This document shows positions 45,776 to 57,440 of a stretch of 64,000 bases of DNA, piece by piece. Source of the DNA: Megaleporinus macrocephalus. Taxonomy: Eukaryota; Chordata; Actinopteri; Characiformes; Anostomidae. The position numbers and the translations under genes were made by a program. Numbering within the stretch: the stretch's first letter is position 1; each line of letters starts with the position of its first letter. The notes below the pieces were generated by a model that was not told the origin of the DNA, ran no database searches, and was given only the letters and a program-made list of their open reading frames with translations. Where the stretch lies: positions 8,259,095 to 8,323,094 of the forward strand of contig CM038705.1 in NCBI GenBank assembly GCA_021613375.1, read 5' to 3'.

Positions 45776-46862
45776 ATCACTACCAGCCAAACGTTTTAGT
45801 ACACTACCAGTCAAACGTTTTAGTACACTACCAGTCAAACGTTTTAGATCACTACCAGCCAAACGTTTTAGATACACTACCAGCCAAACGTTTTAGTACA
45901 CTACCAGTCAAACGTTTTAGATACACTACCAGTCAAACGTTTTAGATACACTACCAGTCAAACGTTTTAGTACACTACCAGTCAAACGTTTTAGTACACT
46001 ACCAGTCAAACGTTTTAGATCACTACCAGTCAAACGTTTTAGATACACTACCAGTCAAACGTTTTAGATACACTACCAGTCAAACGTTTTAGTACACTAC
46101 CAGTCAAACGTTTTAGATACACTACCAGTCAAACGTTTTAGTACACTACCAGTCAAACGTTTTAGTACACTACCAGTCAAACGTTTTAGTGCACTACCAG
46201 CCAAACGTTTTAGTACACTACCAGTCAAACGTTTTAGTACACTACCAGTCAAACGTTTTAGATACACTACCAGTCAAACGTTTTAGATACACTATCAGCC
46301 AAACGTTTTAGATACACTACCAGTCAAGCGTTTTAGTACACTACCAGTCAAACGTTTTAGATACACTACCAGCCAAACGTTTTAGTACACTACCAGTCAA
46401 ACGTTTTAGTACACTACCAGTCAAACGTTTTAGATACACTACCAGTCAAACGTTTTAGATACACTATCAGCCAAACGTTTTAAATCACTACCAGTCAAAC
46501 GTTTTAGATACACTACCAGCCAAACGTTTTAGTACACTACCAGCCAAACGTTTTAGATACACTACCAGTCAAACGTTTTAGATACACTACCAGTCAAACG
46601 TTTTAGTACACTACCAGTCAAATGTTTTAGTACACTACCAGTCAAACACTTTAGTACACTACCAGTCAAACGTTTTAGTACACTACCAGTCAAACGTTTT
46701 AGTACACTACCAGTCAAACACTTTAGTACACTACCAGTCAAACGTTTTAGTACACTACCAGTCAAACACTTTAGTACACTACCAGTCAAACGTTTTAGTA
46801 CACTACCAGTCAAACACTTTAGTACACTACCAGTCAAACGTTTTATAACACTACCAGCCAAA
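45776..46862 (+). repeat. 24-bp minisatellite array C
   Basis: About 44 units of 23-25 bp, consensus TACACTACCAGTCAAACGTT-TTAG, with T/C at CCAG[T/C]C and alternating TAGTACAC / TAGATACAC / TAGATCAC joints. A derived subfamily (AAACACTTTAG) is confined to 46640-46820. The same unit, inverted, forms array D at 62330-64000. Confidence 0.95.
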
Positions 46863-46972
<110 letters not shown>

Positions 46973-47348
46973 ACATGTGTCCCCCAAAGCCCTATAGCCA
47001 GTGGTCTGACTGGAATTACAATTTAAAGCTTACAGTCCTAACCACGCAGGCAGTTTCAGGAATTTTAGTCGGAGCTGAACGCTGTTTATAGAGATGTGCT
47101 GTACTACACGGAGACTGACTGGGTGAGTTTCAAAATGTGTTTTAAGGAACTGCTTCCTGCAAGTTGGATGCATTTATGCTGTCAAAGAGTTGTGCCAGCA
47201 CTCACCAGCTAGAAAAGCTTAATAGTTGTAACAGAACTACTCAACGGCCTTGATGTACAGCTTCGAGGCAAAAGAAAACTTAATCTGCAAGTGCACTTAT
47301 GTAACAGCGTTTAAAATAAATCTGGGTTTCTTTCTTAAACATGTGAAG

Positions 47349-47744
47349 ATGAAAAACCTTACTGCTCACCCGAGAAGCCGCCGCTTGCATTCCTGGCTGA
47401 AAAGTGTGCTGGAAGTGTAGCAAAGTGAATTTCAGGCGAGATTTTCCAGAACTCGTTTGCGGCAGACAATCAGTGATTGCGTGGATCCAATTTAGCGGCT
47501 GGAATTGGCTGAATTACAGAATTTTGTCAACCTCAGCGACGCATTCAAGGCAAGCACTTTCACAGATTTCTACGCCTCTCTTCCCAAACATACCTCCAAT
47601 CTCCAAAATGACTATAATTTTGTGGAGCACCAACATCTACGAGCAGACCTTTTCTCCAAACAGATCAAAACTAATCGGCATCGACTATTACGACTGGAAA
47701 TAACAAACATGGAACCTGGTGTTGACCGTCGTGCCAGACAATAA
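47349..47744 (+). pseudogene. Possible pseudogene: one frame with two in-frame amber codons
   Basis: From the ATG at 47349 one frame reads MKNLTAHPRSRRLHSWLKSV-LEV, TAG (47418), QSEFQARFSRTRLRQTISDC-VDPI, TAG (47493), then RLELAELQNFVNLSDAFKAS and about 60 more protein-like residues rich in polar and hydrophobic alternation (TFTDFYASLPKHTSNLQNDY, QHLRADLFSKQIKTNRHRLL). It ends at TAA 47742-47744, which overlaps an AATAAA (47740-47745). No family is recognised. It could be a retropseudogene. Alternatively, only the part after the AG at 47494-47495 is real, as a terminal exon. Confidence 0.35.
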
Positions 47745-47996
47745 AGGAGGCTCACGGCTCACACAGACGTACTGAGGAACACAATACAAGGCAGGACAAT
47801 GGAAATCATTTTTAAATAATAAACACAAACATACACATCAACAGTAATGCATCCATTATGACATAGACCCCCCTCTGTTTGAGGACCCCTGGACTACAGT
47901 ATGACTAACAAAACCTGTGCAGCCACTGATGAGCTACTTTACCAACCAGTAACATCCAACAGGGTAGCATCTTGTGACCACTGATGAAAAACTAGA

Positions 47997-50278
47997 GTGT
48001 TTTACTGCCCCCTAGTGTGTATGTTCATTTGTGTGTGTGTTTATGTGAGTGTTTCACTGCCCCCTAGTGTGTATGTTCGTTAGTGTGTGTGTTTATGTGA
48101 GTGTTTCACTGCCCCCTAGTGTGTATGTTCATTTGTGTGTGTGTTTATGTGAGTGTTTCACTGCCCCCTAGTGTGTATGTTCGTTAGTGTGTGTGTTTAT
48201 GTGAGTGTTTCACTGCCCCCTAGTGTGTATGTTTATTAGTGTGTGTGTTTATGTGAGTGTTTCACTGCCCCCTAGTGTGTATGTTCATTAGTGAGTGTGT
48301 TTATGTGAGTGTTTCACTGCCCCCTAGTGTGTATGTTCATTTGTGTGTGTTTATGTGAGTGTTTCACTGCCCCCTAGTGTGTTTGTTAACTAGTGTGTGT
48401 GTATATGTGAGTGTTTCACTGCCCCTTAGTGTGTATGTTCACTGGTGTGTGTGTATATGTGGGTGTTATACTGCCCCCTAGTGTGTCTGTTCAGTAGTGT
48501 GTGCATATGTGGGTGTTTCACTGCCCCCTAGTGTGTGTGTTCACTAGTGTGTGTGTACATATGAGTATTTCACTGCCCCTAGTGTGTATGTTCACTAGTG
48601 TGTGTATATGTGGATGTTTCACTGCCCCCTAGTGTGTATGTTCATTAGTGGGTGTTTACGTGAGTGTTTCACTGCCCCCTAGTGTGTATGTTCATTAGTG
48701 TGTGTGTGTGTTTATGTGAGTGTTTCACTGCCCCTTAGTGTGTATGTTCACTGGTGTGTGTATATGTGGCTGTTTCACTGCCCCTTAGTGTGTATGTTCA
48801 CTGGTGTGTGTATATGTGGGTGTTATACTGCACCCTAGTGTGTCTGTTCACTAGTGTGTGCATATGTGGGTGTTTCACTGCCTCCTAGTGTGTATGTTCA
48901 TTAGTGTGTGTGTGTGTGTGTGTGTTTATGTGAGTGTTTCGCTGCCCCTTAGTGTGTATGTTCACTGGTGTGTGTATATGTGGGTGTTTCACTGCCCCCT
49001 AGTGTGTCTGTCCACTAGTGTGTGTGTATATGTGAGTGTTTCACTGCCCCCTAGTGTGTATGTTCACTGGTGTCTGTATATGTGGGTGTTATACTGCCCC
49101 CTAGTGTGTCTGTTCACTAGTGTGTTTCACTGCCCCCTAGTGTGTGTGTTCACTAGTGTGTGTGTACATGTGAGTATTTCACTGCCCCTAGTGTGTATGT
49201 TCACTAGTGTGTGTGTATATGTGGGTGTTTCACTGCCCCCTAGTGTGTATGTTCATTAGGGTGTGTGTACATGTGAGTGTTTCACTGCCCCCTAGTGTGT
49301 ATGTTCATTAGTGTGTGTGTTTATGTGAGTGTTTCACTGCCCCTAGTGTGTATGTTCACTAGTGTGTGTGTATATGTGGGTGTTTCACTGCCCCCTAGTG
49401 TGTATGTTCATTAGGGTGTGTATATGTGAGTATTTCACTGCCCGTTAGTGTGTTTGTTCACTAGTGTGTGTGTACATGCGTTTCTCTTCCCCCTAGTGTG
49501 TCTGTTCATTAGTGTGTGTGTTTATGTGAGTTTCACTGCCCCTAGTGTCTTTTCACTAGTGTTTGTATATATGTGAGTGTTTCACTGCCCCCTAGTGTGT
49601 CTTTTCACTAGTGTGTGTGTATATGTGAGTGTTTCACTGCCCCCTAGTGTGTATGTTCATTAATGTGTGTGTTTATGTGAGTGTTTCACTGCCCCCTAGT
49701 GTGTATGTTCACTAGTGTATGTATTTATGTGAGTGTTTCACTGCACCCTAGTGTGTATGTTCATTAGTGTGTGTGTTTATGTGAGTGTTTCTCTGCCCCC
49801 TAGTGTGTATGTTCACTAGTGTGTGTGTGTATATGTGAGTGTTTCACTGCCCCTAATGTGTATATTCATTAGTGTGTGTGTGTATATGTGGGTGTTTCAC
49901 TGCCCCCTAGTGTGTATGTTCACTAGTGTATGTGTTTATGTGAGTGTTTCACTGTCCCCTAGTGTGTATGTTCATTAGTGTGTGTGTTTATGTGAGTGTT
50001 TCACTGCCCCCTAGTGTGTATGTTCACTAGTGTATGTGTTTATGTGAGTGTTTCACTGTCCCCTAGTGTACATGTTCATTAGTGTGTGTATATTAGTGTT
50101 TTACTGCCCCTAGTGTGTATGTTCATTAGTGTGTGTGTATATTCGAGTGTTTCACTGCCCCCTAGTGTGTCTGTGTATTAGTGTGTGTTTTTATGTAAGT
50201 GTTTCACTGCCCCCTAGTGTGTATGTTTATGTGAGTGTTTCACTGCCCCCTAGTGTGTATATTCATTAGTGTGTAAAA
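47997..50278 (+). repeat. ~52-bp minisatellite array
   Basis: About 44 units based on TTTCACTGCCCCCTAGTGTG, TATGTTCATTAGTGTGTGTG and TTTATGTGAGTG. Variants (TTCACT for TTCATT, TATATGTGGG for TTATGTGAG) occur in runs. The unit resembles the reverse complement of the repeat end at 52501-52535 (ACACACTAGGGGGCAGTGAA). Confidence 0.95.
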
Positions 50279-50349
50279 TCCAAAAAATAGGAACTGAAGT
50301 TTGTATGTTATCTAATATGTTATCTAAATCACAGAGCAACAACACAAAC

Positions 50350-50540
50350 ACAAAAAAATGAGTAACTAAATGAGAAGGGCTGAAATGTAACTGAGTAAGA
50401 AGTAGATTTCTTTACTCACTAAAGTAAGCAGGTAAATGTATTACTAGTAGAAAATACTGAGCAAAATATAAATTCATTGGTATTATACTGAAGTACATGT
50501 ACTTCAGTGGATGTAACTAGTTACTACCCACGTCTGCTGT
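50350..50540 (-). repeat. Dispersed-repeat fragment
   Basis: GTACTTCAGTGGATGTAACT and AGTTACTACCCACG mark the end of a repeat common in fish. Related to 1400-1560 in the opposite sense. Confidence 0.5.
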
Positions 50541-50849
50541 CATACTACATACTTTACATGGCATGTTGTTACATAATTACATAAATAATTAGTTACATAA
50601 CTTTAATAAAGAGCCATTTCAAGACACTATATACACTACAGGGTGATCTGAAAGGTTAATCAGACATAATTAGAAATAAATGAGAAATTATTGATTGGAT
50701 TTTGTTTGTTGAGTGGACACTAACAGCCCAGTACTGTGAAGCTGTGGCGGACTGGATGCGGCGATAGTAGGAAGCAGAACTGAGTTTCAACAACACTCAG
50801 TAATGACGACGAACAGGTAGGGCAAGAAGTGCAGCTGGAATGTTCTGGA

Positions 50850-50930
50850 ATGTACCAGTAGAAATGCTCCAAATTGGCTTGGAAACAATTCTGGTTCTAT
50901 TGACTTCCATTCAAAGTGATAATGTTGGCA
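50850..50930 (-). repeat. Dispersed repeat fragment (GTAAGTCAATGGAACCAGAA family)
   Basis: AGTAGAAATGCTCCAAATTG and ATTCTGGTTCTATTGACTTC match in reverse orientation. 50930-52500 shows no recognisable gene; a GTTGCTATGTGGTTGCTAAG stretch near 50996 resembles another common fish repeat. Confidence 0.55.
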
Positions 50931-52499
50931 TTTTGGTTTGATACTTGTTTTTCTTTGGACAGCGATGATATGTTATTTGAGGTGATTGCAAGGGTGTTGC
51001 TATGTGGTTGCTAAGGTGTTGGAGGTGTTGAGTCCTACACCTATTATGCCAATGTATAACCATCGCTACATGGATCGAAGAACTCTGGCAAGACAATAAA
51101 GTTTAATTCATTCATTTAATTTAAATTCAGTGGACATTTAGAATGTTTCCCCATGTGACTTCGCTGGTCCCAACACAATCTCGCAGCATAGGACTAAATT
51201 ATAATGTCACGTACAGGAGCGAGAGTGTAACCAAGCCTGTGCATACATCATAAATGTGTACCTGTCCTTATCTGGCAACCAGTTAGCAGCAGCAAAAGAC
51301 AGCAGAGACGGAAAGAGCAAGAGAGGACAGCACACAGGCTCAGCAGTAAGCAAAAGTTCATTGTTTGCAGGACTGTCCACCCACAGACGTCCATGGACTG
51401 CATGGTGTCGTCTCTCATTTGGGAAATAGCTTGTGGACTGCGGTGAGAAACGGGACAGGTATTTGACAGTCATGCAGACGCATGCAGAAGAAAACTATTA
51501 AATGACCAACAACAGCATCCGGTCCTGACAGGCCATCAGGAGAGCGAGACAGCTGGCTGATATTCAATGATGTTCAATGATGTTCCACACAAATGAATCA
51601 GCTGTACTGAAACAGTTTACTTGCTTTTCTATTTGCACGGGTAGAACTTTACCTTCCAGCTCAGATACATTTACTGAAGTTCGGTAGAAACACTGGACTG
51701 AATGAAGACCAGTTACTTCCCATTGGTTCTATGGTGGACCCATTCACAGTGGACCTGCAGAGAACAACCCAGGGTTTCCAAAGACAATAAACTTGAGGAA
51801 CACCTGCAGACAGCAGCTTAAGCAAGGAGTGTTCATCAATTTCACCAAAGGTGCTGCCTAACCAACATCATGAACCGTACCAAAGCCTAAAACACACAAC
51901 CAACCACAAGGCCCAGCATGAACATCTCTTGACAGACCATCACACCTCTCAGCAGACCCTCAGACCTTTGGCGAACTCTCCAACAGAAGCTCTTTGCTGA
52001 AGCTATCTTCATACAAGCTTGGGTCAAAAAATAAAGATAAATTTAGATGTATGAATGTATTTTAATGGTCAAAACTAGTGGAGAGCAGTGGGTCATTCAT
52101 GCTGGGGGTCATGGTGCAGGAGGTCCTCTGGTGTACAGGCCCCCGCTAAAACCTTTAGGCCCCTAATATAGATACCTACCTTAAACAACAGTGCTTCCAG
52201 TTAGCTCCCATCATCACAGCACAGAAAACCATGAGGTCTGTTTACTGCCCTCTTAGTCACAATGCATCTCATACATGGTGAAGAAATGCTTCACAAGCTG
52301 CAACGTGATATATACATTACTTATAGTACCTTTTAGTAATTCTATAGTAACTCTTTAAAAAATATACCAGCATGGGTTCACAGGGACCTTTTAAGCTTTG
52401 GTCTTAAGTCTTTGGTACCAGAACACTAACTTCAATCTCTCCAGCTGAAGATAAAATCATTAAACATTGTTGCATGACCAATACATGCACCAGAACCTG

Positions 52500-52660
52500 A
52501 ATTATGTTTACATACACACACACTAGGGGGCAGTGAACACACATTCCCGGAGCAGTGGGCAGCATTTAGGGGTGCCATGAAGTCAAGGTCAAGGGCACTT
52601 CATTGCCATCCTTTCAATTCAGGGGATTGAACCAGCAACCTTCTGGTCACAGAGGGTTTA
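52500..52660 (+). repeat. SINE-like dispersed repeat fragment
   Basis: ACACTAGGGGGCAGTGAACA, GAGCAGTGGGCAGC, TCAAGGGCACTTCATTGCCA and GGATTGAACCAGCAACCTTC occur in the order of a fish repeat family. The last block resembles a tRNA-like B box on one strand. Confidence 0.6.
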
Positions 52661-52854
52661 TGCAGGAGGTTTAAATTTGTGATTTTTTAAAGAACTTTTA
52701 AGAGCATCCACAGAAAACGCAACACAACATGTGGTAAACATGTTCCCAGAAATTCTCAAAAGACTTCATTTTTATTAATTCAGTTAGAAAGAGATTAAAT
52801 TTATTCAGTATTAAATCAGCTAATCAAAATAGTTTGCCAGAGGTTTGCCAAGCC

Positions 52855-53850
52855 AAATGTGTGTGTGTCTGTGTGTGTGTGTCAGTGAGTGTGTGTGTGT
52901 ATGTGTGTTTGTGTGTAAGTGTGTGCATGTGTGAGAGTGTTTGTGTGCATGTGTATGCGTGTATATATTTGTGTGTATGTGAATGTATTTGTGTGTGTGT
53001 CTATATGTGTCAGTAAGTGTGTGTGTGTGTGTGTGCATGTGTGTGCATATATATGTGTGTGTATGTGAATGTATTTGTGTGTGTGTCTATATGCGTCAGT
53101 GAGTGTGTGTGTGTGCATGTGTATGTGTATATATATTTGTGTGTATGTGAATGTATCTGTGTGTGTGTCTATATGTGTCAGTGAGTGTGTGTGTGTGCAT
53201 GTGTATATATATTTGTGTGTATGTGAATGTATCTGTGTGTGTGTCTATATGTGTCAGTGAGTGTGTGTGTGTGTGCATGTGTGTGCATATATATGTGTGT
53301 GTATGTGAATGTATCTGTGTGTGTGTCTATATGTGTCAGTGAGTGTGTGTGTGTGCATGTGTGTTCGTATATATGCGTGTGTATGTGAATGTATCTGTGT
53401 GTGTGTCTATATGTGTCAGTGAGTGTGTGTGTGTGTTTGTGTGTGTGTCTGTATGTGTCAGTGAATGTGTGTGTGCATGTGTGTTCGTATATATGCGTGT
53501 GTATGTGAATGTATCTGTGTGTGTGTCTATATGTGTCAGTGAGTGTGTGTGTGCGTATATATGTGTGTGTATGTGAATGTATCTGTGTGTGTGTCTATAT
53601 GTGTCAGTGAGTGTGTGCGCATGTGTGTGCGTATATATGTGTGCGTATGTGAATGGGTGTGTGTGTCTATATGTGTCAGTGAGTGTGTGTGTGTTTGTGT
53701 GTATGTGTGTGTGTCTGTATGTGTCAGTGAGTGTGTGTGTGCATGTGTGTGCGTATATTTATGTGTGTATGTGAATGTATCTGTGTGTGTGTCTGTATGT
53801 GTCAGTGAGTGTGTGTGTGTGGATGTGTTTGTGTGTGGATGTGTGTGTAG
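52855..53850 (+). repeat. GT-rich ~82-bp minisatellite
   Basis: Units of GTGTGTGTCTATATGTGTCA, GTGAGTGTGTGTGTGTGCAT, GTGTGTGCATATATATGTGT and GTGTATGTGAATGTATCT repeat about 11 times with length variants. All long frames through it on both strands are low-complexity artefacts. Confidence 0.95.
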
Positions 53851-54239
53851 TGCTAAAATGAAGGCAGTATAACAATAAGCCCATAGTTACCATAAGAATC
53901 AATAGTTTTTGATGACTATATAGTAATCATAGTAATTAATTAGTTTATTATAAACCCTCAGAAGCTGAAATATGAGAACATCCTTCATATATAACATATT
54001 AACAACTACTTAATAAACATTTACCTCAGGGTGGCTAACCAGACAGCACAAACTGGAACAACACAATAGGAGGAATAAACATAGAGCAAACCTACATACA
54101 GTAAACATACTTATCTGTATAATCACAGTAATAACTATATGTCTAATATAAGGGGGTGTTTGGGGTCTTTAAAAGAAGTAGCTGCAGAAGAAGCAGATGG
54201 GTCACGTGGTCGAGGCTGTCTGCCGGAAGCAGACCACCA

Positions 54240-54399
54240 CTGGAGAGGAAGATGGCGATGTAACAACAGCCAAAACACTGGCGAATAGAAAAGAGTGATG
54301 AGAGTGAGATCAGCTCAGTGTGTGTCCTGAGACCTGAGACTGAGACTGAGACTGAGACTGGAGACTGAGCTGTTTGTGATGGACAAGGACAAATTTGCA
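54240..54399 (+). promoter_or_regulatory. Inferred 5' end of the zinc-finger gene
   Basis: A locally GC-richer stretch contains short GAGACT repeats (54330-54368), then GTGATGG with a strong start context and a GTGAGT donor at 54400. No TATA box. Whether transcription starts here is inferred only from the compatible exon phases downstream. Confidence 0.4.
54379..54399 (+). CDS. Tentative first coding exon of the zinc-finger gene
   Basis: ATG at 54379 (G at -3 and +4) gives MDKDKFA and ends before donor GTGAGT at 54400 in phase 0. The next exon begins in phase 0 at 58573, so the two join without a frame break. Short exons can arise by chance, so this is the weakest part of the model. Alternative starts would need an unseen exon. 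Confidence 0.4.
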
Positions 54400-54440
54400 G
54401 TGAGTACCGAGTGAACCGCGTCCGTCCGTCATGCTGGTCC

Positions 54441-54447
54441 GGCGTCC

Positions 54448-54479
<32 letters not shown>

Positions 54480-54480
54480 G
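54441..54480. repeat. (GTCT)n microsatellite
   Basis: About nine TCTG tetranucleotides just inside intron 1 of the zinc-finger gene. Confidence 0.9.
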
Positions 54481-54554
54481 AGAGTTCACACGCGCTTCCC
54501 GCGTTAAATACACCAAAACCACTCAAAGCTGAAAGTTCGATAGTCTGGAACTGT

Positions 54555-54633
54555 CCGCTCCACCTTAAATACAGTAGCGCTACTGCTGCTCCGGCGCCCG
54601 CGCGCGGCTGCTGCACCATTTAAGGTGGAACGG
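54555..54633. repeat. Hairpin repeat copy at the zinc-finger gene 5' end (CACCTTAA family)
   Basis: Left arm CCGCTCCACCTTAAAT (54555-54570) and right arm ATTTAAGGTGGAACGG (54618-54633) are inverse complements with one mismatch. The loop is CpG-rich with CGCGCGCGG and GCTGCTGCAC. Same family as 18731-18800 and 19038-19345 in ywhab intron 1. Confidence 0.8.
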
Positions 54634-54719
54634 AAAATAAGACTATAACTTCAAGCGCGTGACGTCTTTCCTGGAACAGAAATAGAATCACTGTCTGTAT
54701 CTACACACCCGAATAACAT

Positions 54720-57330
54720 GGTTCCTCAGTGGTTTCATTTAGAACCGTGAGTTCTGTGTGGAACCACTAGCATGCTTACATGGTTATTCTGTGGTGCTGC
54801 ATATGGTTCTATATATATACACATACGTATACGGTTCTATAAATAAAAATAGTTCTGCTGTTGTTGCCATGCCCGGCTTCTAACAATAGCTGAACACATT
54901 TCGGTGCTATACAGAACCTTTTCACCATGTATAGAACCATTTAGACATGTGAATGTTTCTATATGGAACTTATATTGTCTATATGGAACAGCACCAAAAA
55001 AGCCTAACATCATAACAATAGTGGTACCTATTGTTTTTGGTACCTATTGTCATAACAAAGGTTTGGAACCCTTTTTGGCGCTATCTAGAACCATTTAAAT
55101 AATTTCAATACAGAATCACATCACATACACAATGATTTTACTGTGCAAAGAGCCGTTTAAGCATGTAAAAGACTCTATACAGAATTCATGGCTGTAAATA
55201 GAACCTTTATAAAGATGGTTCTATATAGCACCAAAAAGGGTTTTGCTATTGTTACAATGTCCCTCTTCTAACAATAACTGAACACCTTTTGGTGCTATAC
55301 AGAACAATTTTACCATGCAAAGAACCATTGAGGCATGTAAATGGTTCTATATGGAACTCATAGCTGTAAATAGAACCGTTATGAAGATGGTTCTGTACAG
55401 CACCAAAAAAGCCTAACATCATAACAATAGTGGTACCTATTGTTTTTTTGGTACCTATTGTCATAACGAAGAGTTGGAACCCTTTTTGGCACTATCTAGA
55501 ACCATTTAAATAATTTCAGTACAGAATCACAACACATACACAATGATTTTACTGTGCAAAGAACCATTTAGGCATGTAAATGGTTCTATATGGACCTCAT
55601 GGCTGTGAATAGAACCTTTATGAAGATGGTTCTGTACAGCACCAAAAAAGTCTAACATCATAACAATAGTGGTACCTATTGTTTTTGGTAACTATTGTCA
55701 TAACAAAGAGTTGGACACCTTTTTGGCGCTATCTAGAACCATTTAAATAATTTCAGTACAGAATTACAACACATACGCAATGAGTTTACAGTGCAAAGAA
55801 CCATTTAAGCATGAAAATGGTTCTATATGGAACTCATGGCTGAAAATGGAACCTTTATGAAGTTGTCACTGTTGTTCGATATAGAAACATACACGACACA
55901 CCATTGAAAGAACCATTTAGTCATGTAAAAGACTCTATACAGAATTCATGGCTGTAAATAGTACCTTTATGAAGATGGTTCTGTACAGCACCAAAAAGCT
56001 TAAAACTATAACAATAGTGGTACCTTAAAAAAAAGGATTGGAACCCTTTTTGGTGCTACCTAGAACCATTTAAATAATTTCAATACAGAATCATACACAA
56101 CACATACACAATGATTTTACAGTGCAAATAACCTTTTAAGCATGCAAATGGTTCTATATGGAACTCATGGCACATAGAACCGTTTTGAAAATGTTTCTGT
56201 ATAGCACCAAAAAGGGTTCTGCTATTTTTAGAGGCCTTTTTTAGAAACTTCTAAATTTTTTTGGTGATATCTAGAACCATTTTCAAACAGTTTCAATATA
56301 AACTCAGGGTTTGTAGTGCAAATAACCATTGAGGCATGTTAATGGTTCTATATGGAACTCATGGCTGAAAATAGAACCTTTATGAAGTTGGTTCTGTACA
56401 GCACCAGAAAAGCCTGACAACAATAACAGTTTTCAGGTTCTATATAGAAACATACACAACACACCATGTAAAGAACAATTTAGACATGTGAATGACTCTA
56501 TACAGAATTAATGGCTGTAAATAGCACTATTTTCAAAAAGGTTCTATTTTCAGCTATGAGTTCCATATAGAACCATTTACATGCCTAAATGGTTCTTTGC
56601 ATGGTGAAATGGTTCTGTATAGCACCAAAAGGGGTTCAGCAATTGTTAGAAGAGGGACATCCTAACAATAGCAGAACCATTTAAAAAAAAAAGGTTCTCT
56701 ATAGAAACATACACACCATGTAAAGAACCATTTAGACATGTCAGTGGTTCTACGTAGAACTGATGGCTGTAAATAGAACCTTTTTGAAAATGGGTCTGCA
56801 TAGAACCAAAAAGAGTTCTGCTATTGTTAGAAACCTAACATTGTAACAATAGCAGTATGATTTTATTTTTTTCAAAAGCTTCTGAACCCTTTCTAGTGAT
56901 ATCTAGAACCATTTTTCAAATACCATTTCAATACAGAATCATACACAGCACAATCTTGATTTTGTAGAGCAGAGAACCATTGAGGCATGTTAATGGTTCT
57001 ATATGGAACTCATGGCTTAAAATAGAATCTTTATTAAGTTGTTTCTGTATAGCACCAAAAAATGGCCTGACATTGCACCAGTAGCAGAACCGTTTACAGA
57101 AAGGTTCTATAGAGAAACATAGACAACACACCATATAAAGAACCATTTAGGCATGTCAGTAGTTCTACATAGAACTCATGACTGAAAATAGAACTGTTCT
57201 GTACAGCACCAAAAAAGGGTTCTGCAATTGTTAGAAGCCTAACATCGTAACAGTAGCAGACCCTGGTTCAAAAAGATTCTGAACCCTTCTCTGTGCTATC
57301 TAGAACCCTTCTCAAATCCAAATCTATACA
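54720..57330. repeat. Array based on AGAACCATTTA-like motif
   Basis: Blocks such as AATGGTTCTATATGGAACTC, ATGGCTGTAAATAGAACC, GGTTCTGTACAGCACCAAAA and TATCTAGAACCATTTAAATA recur throughout. The AATTTCAATACAGAATCAC landmark appears near 55100, 55518, 55753, 56080, 56290 and 56925, giving irregular units of about 200-600 bp. Forward and reverse forms of GGTTCTATA/TATAGAACC are interleaved, so much of it can fold. No coding content. Confidence 0.85.
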
Positions 57331-57440
57331 GAAAAATATACTACATGATCTAATGTATATCTCTCACTCAGTTTTAGTGCTTTCCAGTCTTACATGTCAC
57401 ATGATGCTGTCAGTTATAGGGCCACATTTCAACAACCTGA

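Noticed and set aside
45776..46862. CRISPR-like regular repeats of about 24 bp
   Set aside because: Units are directly adjacent with no unique spacers, and the genome is eukaryotic. It is a minisatellite; the same applies to 62330-64000.
48858..49259. 133-codon plus-strand frame
   Set aside because: Runs through the 52-bp minisatellite; composition is dictated by the unit.
52820..53872. Many Cys/Val- or His/Thr-rich frames
   Set aside because: Low-complexity translation of GT/CA-rich minisatellite on both strands.
54143..54619. 158-codon minus-strand frame near the zinc-finger 5' end
   Set aside because: Contains translated microsatellite (TDRQTDRQTDRR) and GAGACT repeats; no family recognised and it crosses the hairpin repeat.
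54904..55098. Small frames in the AGAACC array
   Set aside because: Translation of repeat units; no conservation expected.
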